A stretch of 64,000 bases of DNA, taken from contig NZ_BEWG01000127.1 in the NCBI RefSeq assembly GCF_002723835.1, forward strand, positions 1-64,000, given 5' to 3'. The notes under the pieces were generated by a model, which was given only the letters and a program-made list of their open reading frames with translations, did no database searches and was not told where the DNA came from. Position numbers and translations under genes: made by a program. Positions 7,969 to 16,290 of this stretch are shown here, piece after piece. How positions within the stretch are numbered: the first letter of the stretch is position 1; the number at the start of each line of letters is the position of its first letter. Origin of the DNA: Mycobacterium sp. shizuoka-1 (GTDB lineage Bacteria; Actinomycetota; Actinomycetes; Mycobacteriales; Mycobacteriaceae).

Positions 7969-8382
7969 ATGGCACTGGCTCCGGACACCTGGCCTCGACA
8001 GTTCCGCTCGCTCATCCGCCTGTCCAACAAGTACCTGCTCAACCCGGTGATGCTGCGACCGGCCGGCAGCCGCTACTGGTACGCCTCGGTGGTGCACCAC
8101 GTGGGACGACGGTCCGGCAAGGCGTACTCCACACCGGTCGTCGCCGACCGGGTCGGCGACACGATCGTGATCCCGCTGCCCTACGGCACCCAGGCCGACT
8201 GGGTGCGCAATGTGCTGACCGCGGGGAGCGCCCGCGTCACCAGCAAGGGGCAGACCTACCAGGTCGGCTCGCCCGAGCTGATCGACGCCACCGAGGCGCT
8301 GCCGATGCTCCCCCGCGACCGGCGGCGGACCTTCGCGCGCACCGGGATCAAACATTTCCTCCGCGCCACCATCACGGAATAA
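7969..8382 (+). CDS. F420-binding nitroreductase-family protein (DUF385 type)
   Basis: A 137-residue protein of the deazaflavin-dependent nitroreductase superfamily, more distant from the two Ddn copies at 1.7-2.7 kb. The HHVGRRSGKAYSTPVV segment is the family signature, followed by an AD-rather-than-HP WVRNVLTAG segment. An ATG at 7951 is in frame, but GGAGG at 7959-7963 lies five bases before the ATG at 7969, which I prefer. It begins 48 bases after ipdC and could be in the same transcript. Substrate unknown. Confidence 0.75.
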   Translation: MALAPDTWPRQFRSLIRLSNKYLLNPVMLRPAGSRYWYASVVHHVGRRSGKAYSTPVVADRVGDTIVIPLPYGTQADWVRNVLTAGSARVTSKGQTYQVGSPELIDATEALPMLPRDRRRTFARTGIKHFLRATITE

Positions 8383-8386
8383 GCTG

Positions 8387-8452
8387 ATAGCTTCATTTTG
8401 TCAATATGAAGCTATAGTCTTCATATGAATGAAGTGAAGCCTGTTGCTTCAT
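8387..8452. promoter_or_regulatory. multi-copy GCTTCAT/ATGAAGC operator at the satD-like gene
   Basis: ATAGCTTCAT (8387-8396) and its exact reverse complement ATGAAGCTAT (8406-8415) form a 10-base dyad with a 9-base spacer. A third element TTCATATGAA (8420-8429) is itself palindromic and contains the start codon. GCTTCAT appears again at 8446-8452, inside the gene. The block is strikingly AT-rich for this genome. I read it as the binding array for the helix-turn-helix protein encoded directly downstream (autoregulation), which is inference. Confidence 0.6.
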
Positions 8453-9057
8453 CTGTCCGTGGCACGCTGATCGGTGATGTCGTCGGGTCACGGCACGCCT
8501 CGGACCGGGCCGAACTGCATCGGCAGGTCGACCAGGCGCTGGCGCATAACGGGTTGGCATTCACGGTCGGCGACGAGTTCCAGGGCAGTTATCCCACGGT
8601 CGGCGCCGCCCTCGACGCCGCGCTCACAGTTAGGCTGGCCCTGGCACCCGAGGTCGACGTGCGCTTCGGTGTCGGCTGGGGCGAGGTGACCATGCTCGAC
8701 TCCGGCACCGGCATCCAGGATGGACCCGGCTGGTGGTCGGCGCGGGAAGCGATCGAGTGGGCGGGCGCCGCTCAACAGCAGCCGGCACTGGCGGCGGTGC
8801 GCACCGCCTATCGCCGCCAGCACCCGACCGGGCCGGATCCCGACGCTGTCAACGCGGCCCTGTTGTGTCGGGACCACCTGCTTGGATCGATGGATGCCCG
8901 GTCCCTGCGACTGCTGCGGGGGCTGCTCGGGCACACGACCAAGAAGGAACTGGCAGCGATGGAAGGCATCAGTGCCTCGGCGGTGTCCCAGCGGACTGCA
9001 CGCGACGGACTGGATCTGCTGGTGCTGGCCGCCGATTACCTCAAGAGCGTGCGATGA
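8425..9057 (+). CDS. SatD-family protein with C-terminal helix-turn-helix
   Basis: A 210-residue protein of the SatD family, whose founding member is in a streptococcal acid-tolerance operon; biochemical function is not established. The N-terminal part has an IGDVVGSR strand (D18) and VGDEFQG at 48-54, followed by alternating strands, recalling the palm fold of GGDEF or class III nucleotide cyclases. The last ~50 residues (TKKELAAMEGISASAVSQRTARDG) look like a DNA-binding HTH. ATG start lies within the palindromic operator. The stop overlaps the next start as ATGA, so it is coupled to a membrane protein, as is usual for satD genes. Confidence 0.75.
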   Translation: MNEVKPVASSVRGTLIGDVVGSRHASDRAELHRQVDQALAHNGLAFTVGDEFQGSYPTVGAALDAALTVRLALAPEVDVRFGVGWGEVTMLDSGTGIQDGPGWWSAREAIEWAGAAQQQPALAAVRTAYRRQHPTGPDPDAVNAALLCRDHLLGSMDARSLRLLRGLLGHTTKKELAAMEGISASAVSQRTARDGLDLLVLAADYLKSVR

Positions 9058-9800
9058 GCGGCGTGGCCGTGCTGCTGATCGCCATCGGCTGCGCCGACAT
9101 CGTCCGCAGGCTGACCACGCCGCGCTGGCCGGCGGTGATCACCGGGCCGGCGGTCGCGGTGGTCACCGCGGCACTGTGCGGGCTCTGGCATCTCGGTGAC
9201 ATCGTGCTGGTGAGTATCGCCGCGGCGGCTGCGGTGTCGTGGGAGGTGAGCTGCGAAGCCGCCCAGCTCGCCGGGCGCCGCAGGCAGGCGGCACCGCTGG
9301 TGCTGTTCGGCGCGGTGCTGGCCGTGCTGATCGCGCTGTCCGGGCTGGGCTCGCCGGTCACCGGGTTGGTCAAAGCGTGGGTGGACTGGGCCCCGCTGAC
9401 CGGACCGGCGCCGTCCGATCCGACCCGAATCGTGTTGGTGGCGGGCGTGATCCTGCTGCAGCTGGTCACCGGCAACCAGCTGGTCCGGTTGCTGCTCGGC
9501 TCGGTGGGCTCGGTCAAGCCCGCCGGTCAGCCGCAGCCGTCCGATCGGCTCAAGGGTGGCCGTCTGCTCGGCCCGATGGAGCGGCTGCTGATCTTCGGCC
9601 TGAGCCTGGCCGGGCAACCGACCGCCGCGACCGCGGTGGTGGCGGCCAAGAGCATCATCCGCTTCCCCGAGATCAATGCCCAAAAGGCCCGGGAGAAGGG
9701 GGGAATCGGAATCGACGATGTCACCGAGTACTTTTTGGTCGGCAGCTTCGCGAGTTGGATCGTCGCGCTCGGCGGTCTGGCGCTGACCGCTCTCGGTTAG
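9054..9800 (+). CDS. multi-pass membrane protein coupled to the satD-like gene
   Basis: A 248-residue hydrophobic protein with about six predicted membrane segments, starting with an N-terminal helix (VAVLLIAIGCADIV). Hydrophobic stretches recur near residues 30-60, 80-100, 125-145, 180-200 and at the C terminus. A cytoplasmic loop has a basic KSIIRFPEINAQKAREKGG segment preceding TEYFLVGSFASW. I recognise the pairing of SatD-like protein with such a membrane protein but no function. Translation is coupled to the upstream gene (ATGA). Confidence 0.75.
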   Translation: MSGVAVLLIAIGCADIVRRLTTPRWPAVITGPAVAVVTAALCGLWHLGDIVLVSIAAAAAVSWEVSCEAAQLAGRRRQAAPLVLFGAVLAVLIALSGLGSPVTGLVKAWVDWAPLTGPAPSDPTRIVLVAGVILLQLVTGNQLVRLLLGSVGSVKPAGQPQPSDRLKGGRLLGPMERLLIFGLSLAGQPTAATAVVAAKSIIRFPEINAQKAREKGGIGIDDVTEYFLVGSFASWIVALGGLALTALG

Positions 9801-9846
9801 CCGATTCGTCGCCGGTGAGCGGGCTCGGCGTCATACCTTGTCCCTC

Positions 9847-10959
9847 ATGAAGATGAATGCCGCCATCCTGTGGGAGTACGGACAGGATTGGAGCGTCGAG
9901 GAAGTCGAGCTCGATCCCCCCAAGGAAGGCGAGGTCCTCGTCTCGTTCGAGGCCACCGGCCTGTGTCATTCCGACCATCACATTCGCGACGGCGACCTGG
10001 TGGCACCGATCCCGCTGATCGGCGGTCACGAAGGCGCGGGCATCGTGCGAGAGGTCGGGCCCGGTGTGCGCAACCTCAAGGTCGGCGATCACATCGTTGC
10101 CGCGTTCCTGCCCGCCTGCGGCCGGTGCCGCTGGTGCGCGACCGGCAAGTCGAACCTGTGCGACATGGGTGCCGAGATCCTGATGGGGCTGCAGCCCGAT
10201 GGCACGTTCCGGCGGCACGCGCGCGGCCAAGACATCTACGCCGCAATCGGATTGGGCACCTTCGCCCCGTACGGCACGGTTCCCGAGGCGTCACTGGTCA
10301 AGATCGACGACGACATCCCGCTGAGCCGAGCCTGCCTGCTGGGCTGCGGTGTCACCACGGGCTGGGGTTCGGCCGTCAACACCGCCGACGTGCGCCCCGG
10401 CGACACCGTGGTGGTGATCGGCTGCGGCGGTATCGGCAGCGGCGCCATCCAGGGTGCCCGGCTGGCCGGCGCGGAGAAGATCATCGTGATCGACATCGTG
10501 GAAGCCAAGCGGGACAAGGCTTTTCTGTTCGGTGCCACCCACTTCGCGACGTCGATCGCCGAAGGCACCGAACTGGTCCGCGAGCTCACCAAAGGCGTGA
10601 TGGCCGATTCCGCGCTGCTGACCGTCGGCCTGGTCGAGGGGTCGATGATCAACGACGCGCTCGAACTCGTCAGCAAGGGTGGGGCCGTGGTGCTCACCGC
10701 CCTCGCCCCGATGACCGACGTGACACCGACACTGCCGATGACCATGTTCACGCTGTTCCAGAAGCGGCTGCTCGGCAGCCTTTACGGTCAGGCCAACCCG
10801 CGCGCCGACATCCCGCGGCTGCTCAGCCTCTACCGCGAAGGCAAGCTGCTCCTCGACGAGACCGTCACCCACGAATACAAGCTCGGCGAGATCAACGACG
10901 CCTACGGCGACATGCTTGCCGGCCGCAACATCCGAGGCGTGGTCATCCACGACCTCTGA
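9847..10959 (+). CDS. NDMA-dependent (tightly bound NAD) zinc alcohol dehydrogenase
   Basis: Medium-chain zinc alcohol dehydrogenase of about 370 residues. Catalytic zinc ligands are in GLCHSDHH and GHEGAGIV; structural zinc is held by the CGRCRWCATGKSNLC cluster; the nucleotide-binding motif is IGCGGIGSGAIQGA. It resembles the mycobacterial AdhB/AdhD group, which keep NAD bound and use an external acceptor such as nitrosodimethylaniline in vitro, or mycofactocin in vivo. ATG at 9847 chosen; a TTG three codons earlier is less likely. It converges on fadA6 with an 18-base gap. A role in oxidising a steroid alcohol is conjecture. Confidence 0.8.
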   Translation: MKMNAAILWEYGQDWSVEEVELDPPKEGEVLVSFEATGLCHSDHHIRDGDLVAPIPLIGGHEGAGIVREVGPGVRNLKVGDHIVAAFLPACGRCRWCATGKSNLCDMGAEILMGLQPDGTFRRHARGQDIYAAIGLGTFAPYGTVPEASLVKIDDDIPLSRACLLGCGVTTGWGSAVNTADVRPGDTVVVIGCGGIGSGAIQGARLAGAEKIIVIDIVEAKRDKAFLFGATHFATSIAEGTELVRELTKGVMADSALLTVGLVEGSMINDALELVSKGGAVVLTALAPMTDVTPTLPMTMFTLFQKRLLGSLYGQANPRADIPRLLSLYREGKLLLDETVTHEYKLGEINDAYGDMLAGRNIRGVVIHDL

Positions 10960-10977
10960 CGTGCGGCCGGCGACCCG

Positions 10978-12135
10978 TCAGAGCCGTTCGATGATCGTGA
11001 CGTTGGCGGTGCCGCCACCCTCACACATGGTCTGCAGGCCGTAGCGGCCGCCGCGGCGCTCCAGTTCGTTGAGCATGGTGGTGAACAGCTTGGCTCCGGT
11101 GGCGCCGAGCGGGTGACCCAGGGCGATCGCGCCGCCGTTGGGGTTGACCTTCTCCGGATCGGCCTTGGTCTCCTTGAGCCAGGCCATCACCACCGGCGCG
11201 AACGCCTCGTTGATCTCGACGACATCGATGTCGTCGATGGTCAGGCCGGCCTTGTCCAGCGCGTACTTGGTGGCCGGGATCGGGCCGGTCAGCATGAACA
11301 CCGGATCGGCGCCGCGGGCGCTGATGTGGTGGATACGGGCGCGCGGGGTCAGCTTGTGGTCCTTCACGGCCTGCTCGCTGGCCAGCAGCACCGCGCTCGC
11401 GCCATCGGAGATCTGGCTGGCCATGGCCGCGGTCAAGCGGCCACCCTCGCGCAGCGTCTTCAGGCTGGCCAGCTTCTCCAGGGTGGACTCGCGTGGGCCC
11501 TCGTCGGTGCGGAAATCACCGACCGGGACGATCTCGTTCTCGAAGTTGCCGTTGCGGATGGCGGCGAAGGCCTTGTCGTGGCTGCCCTTGGAGAACTCTT
11601 CCATCTCCTCGCGGGAAAGGCCCCACTTCTCGGCAATCATCTCCGCGCCGCGGAACTGCGAGATCTCCTGATCGCCGTAGCGGTGCAGCCAGTTCTCCGA
11701 CTCGTTGGTCGGCGAGGTGAAGCCGAACTGCTCAGCGACGGTCATCGCCGACGAGATCGGGATGCGGCTCATGTTCTGCATGCCTGCGGCCAGGATCAGA
11801 TCCGCCGTGCCGGCCATGATGGCCTGTGCGCCAAAGGAAATCGCCTGCTGGCTGGAGCCGCACTGACGATCGACGGTCACCCCCGGCACCTCTTCGGGGA
11901 AGCCGGCCGCCAGCCAGGTGTTGCGACCGATGTTGCCGGCCTGCGGGCCGATGGTGTCCAGGCAGCCCACGATCGCGTCGTCGACGGCTCCCGGGTCGAC
12001 GTCCACCCGGTCGAAGATGCCGCGGAACGCCACCACGCCGAGGTCGATGGGATGAACGTGGGCCAGCGAACCGTTGCGCTTGCCGACCGCGGTGCGCACG
12101 GCGTCGATGACGTATGCCTGTGAAGCGGGGGCCAT
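10978..12135 (-). CDS. fadA6: beta-ketoacyl-CoA thiolase FadA6
   Basis: Thiolase of 385 residues for the last thiolytic steps of C/D-ring breakdown. The nucleophile is C92 in RQCGSSQQ, with H341 in GHPLGATG and C371 in MCEGGG. The loop region ENWLHRYGDQEISQFRGAEMI replaces the canonical covering domain seen in biosynthetic thiolases. ATG start at 12135, ten bases after the kstR2 stop on the same strand, so it is the distal gene of fadE30-ipdF-kstR2-fadA6. Confidence 0.92.
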   Translation of the reverse strand: MAPASQAYVIDAVRTAVGKRNGSLAHVHPIDLGVVAFRGIFDRVDVDPGAVDDAIVGCLDTIGPQAGNIGRNTWLAAGFPEEVPGVTVDRQCGSSQQAISFGAQAIMAGTADLILAAGMQNMSRIPISSAMTVAEQFGFTSPTNESENWLHRYGDQEISQFRGAEMIAEKWGLSREEMEEFSKGSHDKAFAAIRNGNFENEIVPVGDFRTDEGPRESTLEKLASLKTLREGGRLTAAMASQISDGASAVLLASEQAVKDHKLTPRARIHHISARGADPVFMLTGPIPATKYALDKAGLTIDDIDVVEINEAFAPVVMAWLKETKADPEKVNPNGGAIALGHPLGATGAKLFTTMLNELERRGGRYGLQTMCEGGGTANVTIIERL

Positions 12136-12145
12136 GTCGATCTCC

Positions 12146-12736
12146 TTACTTTGCGGCGGCTATTCCGCCGAGGACGATGGAAAGGTATTGGCGGCCAACT
12201 TCTTCGGCCGTCAGCGGGCCACCCGGTTGATACCAGCGCACGGACACCCAGGTGGTATCCCGGATGAACCGGTACACCACGTCGACGTCGATGTCCGGGC
12301 GGAAGTAGCCCTGCTCGACACCGGAGTTGAGCAGGTCGAGCCACATCTTCCGCTGCTCTTTGTTGCGGGCCTCGACGAAGTCGAACTGCGGCAGCGCCGA
12401 CAGCCGTTTGGCTTCGTCCTGGTAGATGACCACCTGTGCGTGCCGGTCTTCGATCGCTTCGAAGGACAACATGAACAGGCCCTTGAGCCGCTCCAGCGGA
12501 TTCGGCTCGGTGGCGATCACCTGCTGGTAGCGGTCGAACAGCCAGTCCAGGAAGTCCCGAAGGACCTCGGAGACCATCTGTTCCTTGCTGGTGAAGTGGT
12601 GATAGAGGCTGCCGGACAGGATGCCCGCCGAGTCGGCGATGTCGCGCACGGTGGTCGCGCGCAGACCGCGTTCGGCGAACATCGTCGCGGCGAGCACCAG
12701 AAGCTCGTCGCGACGGCTGACCGGCTGGTCGGTCAT
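12146..12736 (-). CDS. kstR2: TetR-family repressor KstR2
   Basis: TetR repressor of 196 residues controlling the C/D-ring (HIP) genes through AnCAAGnnCTTGnT operators, two of which are in this window. The N-terminal HTH (residues ~8-50) contains ATTVRDIADSAGILSGSLYHHFTSKE; the rest is the helical ligand-binding domain that senses HIP-CoA. A longer frame exists upstream, but the ATG at 12734-12736 overlaps the ipdF stop as ATGA and yields the family length (200 in M. tuberculosis). As an internal gene of a KstR2-controlled operon it is autoregulated. Confidence 0.93.
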   Translation of the reverse strand: MTDQPVSRRDELLVLAATMFAERGLRATTVRDIADSAGILSGSLYHHFTSKEQMVSEVLRDFLDWLFDRYQQVIATEPNPLERLKGLFMLSFEAIEDRHAQVVIYQDEAKRLSALPQFDFVEARNKEQRKMWLDLLNSGVEQGYFRPDIDVDVVYRFIRDTTWVSVRWYQPGGPLTAEEVGRQYLSIVLGGIAAAK

Positions 12737-13523
12737 GCGCGTTGGCTCGACACCGAAATGACTTCGCCGGTCAGGTAACTGGAGTACTCGCTGGCCAGGA
12801 AGGCGATGGTCGCCGCCACCTCCCACGGCTCGGCCGCCCGGCCGAAGGCCTCACCCTCGGACAGCCGGTCGAGCAGGTCGGCCGAGCTGACCTTCTCCAA
12901 GAACTTGTGCCGGGCGATGCTCGGTGAGACCGCGTTGATCCGGACCCCGTATTCGACGGCTTCGATGGCGCTGCAGCGGGTCAGTGCCATCACGCCGGCC
13001 TTGGCGGCGGCGTAGTGCGACTGGGAGTGCTGCGCCCGCCAGCCCAGCACGCTGGCGTTGTTCACGATCACGCCGCCATGGCCGGCGTCACGGAAGTACC
13101 GAAGCGCCGCGCGGGTCGCCCGCATCACCGAGGTCAACGTCACGTTGAGCACCCGGTCCCATTCTTCGTCGGTCATGTCGACGACGGGGGTCTCACCACC
13201 GAGCCCGGCATTGTTGACCAACACGTCGAGCCGGCCCAACCGGGCCGTGGTGGACGCGATGAGCGCGTCGACCTGGGCGGTGGAGGTGACGTCACACACC
13301 ACCGCCTCGACCCGGCCCAATCCCAATTCGGCCAGCTGGTCCCGGGTTTCGCCAAGTCGGCGCTCGTGGTGGTCGGAGATGACGACGTCGGCGCCCTCCA
13401 GCAGCGCGCGCCGGGCCGTGGAGGATCCGATGCCGGTGCCCGCGGCCGCGGTGACCACGACGACCTTCCCGGTGAGCAGACCGTGGCCCGCGATTTCCTC
13501 GGGCACTTCCGACAATGACGCCA

Positions 13524-13524
<1 letters not shown>
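12733..13524 (-). CDS. ipdF: SDR dehydrogenase IpdF
   Basis: Short-chain dehydrogenase of 263 residues acting on the 5-hydroxyl/keto group of HIP-CoA intermediates. VTAAAGTGIG is near residue 24, NNAG follows LDVLV, and YAAAK is the catalytic motif. The GTG at 13522-13524 shares one base with the fadE30 stop and gives a normal N terminus; the open extension upstream overlaps fadE30 out of frame and is rejected. Translationally coupled to fadE30 before it and kstR2 after it. Confidence 0.88.
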
Positions 13525-14672
<1,148 letters not shown>

Positions 14673-14688
14673 CCTTGTAGGCTAACCT

Positions 14689-14702
14689 ACCAAGCACTTG
14701 CT
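14689..14702. promoter_or_regulatory. KstR2 operator between fadE30 and fadD3
   Basis: ACCAAGCACTTGCT matches AnCAAGnnCTTGnT at all fixed positions. It is embedded in a wider dyad, GCTAAC at 14681-14686 against GTTAGC at 14705-14710. Located 16 bases upstream of fadE30 and 49 bases upstream of fadD3, it should control both transcripts. Confidence 0.9.
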
Positions 14703-14751
14703 TTGTTAGCCCGGGACCGATGCGCCGGGTATCAGGCCTTGAGGAGTCTCG

Positions 14752-16290
14752 ATGACGAGCCAACCGCGCACCACACCCGGGGTGCTGGACCGGATGGCAC
14801 TCGATTTCGCCGACCACGACGCACTGATCACTGATGACCGCACGTTCACGTTCGCCGAACTGCGCGACGAGGTTCGCCGGGCGGCGGCCGCGATCGTCGG
14901 CCTGGGGGTCCAACCCGGCGACAAGGTCGCGATCTGGTCGCCGAATACCTGGCACTGGGTGATCGCGTGCCTGGCCACCCACTACGCCGGTGCGGTGATG
15001 GTGCCGCTGAACACCCGCTATACCGCCGACGAGGCATCTGACATCCTGGCCCGCACCGAGGCTCCGCTGCTGTTCGGGATGGGCCGCTTCCTGGGCAACG
15101 ACCGGGTCGCCGAGCTGGATCGCGCCGCCCTGCCCGCGCTGCGCCACATCGTGCGCATCCCCATCGACGAGGCGGACGGAACCTGGGACGAGTTCCTCGC
15201 GGGACCGCAGGCGCCGATGTCGGAGGTCGACGCCCGCGCTGCGGCGGTGCGCCCAGACGATCCGTCCGACGTGCTCTTCACCTCCGGCACCACCGGGCGC
15301 AGCAAAGGCGTGCTGTGCGCACACCGTCAGTCGCTGGCCGCCCCGGCGGCCTGGGCCGAATGCGGACAGCTCACCAGCGCCGACCGCTACCTCTGCATCA
15401 ACCCGTTCTTCCACAACTTCGGCTACAAGGCCGGCATCCTGGCCTGCCTGCAGACCGGCGCCACCCTAATTCCGTTGCTGACCTTCGACCCCGAGCAGGC
15501 CATGCGGGTGATCGCCGAGAAGCGCATCACCGTGGTACCCGGGCCGCCGACCATCTTCCAGACGCTGCTGGATCACCCGAATCGCGGCCAGTACGACCTG
15601 AGTTCATTGCGTTTCGCGGTGACCGGCGCGGCGACCGTGCCGGTCGTGCTGATCGAACGTATGCAGGCCGAGCTGGACTTCGACATCGTGCTCACCGCCT
15701 ACGGGCTGACCGAGGCCAACGGCTTCGGCACCATGTGCCGCGCCGACGATGACGCCGTCACCGTGGCCACCACCTGCGGGCGGCCGATCGCCGACTTCGA
15801 GCTGCGCATCGACACTCCCGACCAGACCGGTGCCGGCGAGGTGCTGCTGCGCGGACCCAACGTCATGCTCGGCTATCTCGACGACCCGGCTGCCACCGCG
15901 GCGGCGATCGACGCCGACGGCTGGCTGCACACCGGCGACGTCGGCACCGTCGACGAGGCCGGAAACCTGCGCATCACCGACCGGCTCAAGGACATGTACA
16001 TCTGCGGCGGCTTCAACGTCTACCCGGCCGAGGTGGAGCAGGTGCTCGCCCGCCTCGAGGGGGTCGCCGACGCTGCCGTGATCGGGGTGCCCGACGGACG
16101 CCTCGGCGAGGTCGGGCGGGCGTTCATCGTGCGCCGCGACGGCAGTGACCTCGACGAGCAGGCCGTGATCGACTACACCCGCAAGCACCTGGCCAATTTC
16201 AAGACCCCACGCTCGGTGGTCTTCGTGGCGTCCCTGCCTCGAAACCCCGGCGGCAAAGTGGTCAAACCCACACTGCGAGAGATGGTTTGA
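14752..16290 (+). CDS. fadD3: HIP-CoA synthetase FadD3
   Basis: ANL-superfamily acyl-CoA ligase of 512 residues that activates HIP, the bicyclic product of ring A/B cleavage, with ATP and CoA. This produces the KstR2 inducer. ATP-binding motif FTSGTTGRSKG is at 176-186, TAYGLTEANG follows in the adenylation domain, and the C-terminal catalytic lysine K502 lies in PRNPGGKVV. ATG start with GAGGAG five bases upstream. fadE31 starts within the stop codon (TGATG). First gene of fadD3-fadE31-fadE32-fadE33. Confidence 0.93.
   Translation: MTSQPRTTPGVLDRMALDFADHDALITDDRTFTFAELRDEVRRAAAAIVGLGVQPGDKVAIWSPNTWHWVIACLATHYAGAVMVPLNTRYTADEASDILARTEAPLLFGMGRFLGNDRVAELDRAALPALRHIVRIPIDEADGTWDEFLAGPQAPMSEVDARAAAVRPDDPSDVLFTSGTTGRSKGVLCAHRQSLAAPAAWAECGQLTSADRYLCINPFFHNFGYKAGILACLQTGATLIPLLTFDPEQAMRVIAEKRITVVPGPPTIFQTLLDHPNRGQYDLSSLRFAVTGAATVPVVLIERMQAELDFDIVLTAYGLTEANGFGTMCRADDDAVTVATTCGRPIADFELRIDTPDQTGAGEVLLRGPNVMLGYLDDPAATAAAIDADGWLHTGDVGTVDEAGNLRITDRLKDMYICGGFNVYPAEVEQVLARLEGVADAAVIGVPDGRLGEVGRAFIVRRDGSDLDEQAVIDYTRKHLANFKTPRSVVFVASLPRNPGGKVVKPTLREMV

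Noticed and set aside
12737..12826. Longer N terminus of kstR2
   Set aside because: The extension lies in ipdF, has shadow-frame composition, and the ATG at 12736 gives the known length and an ATGA overlap.
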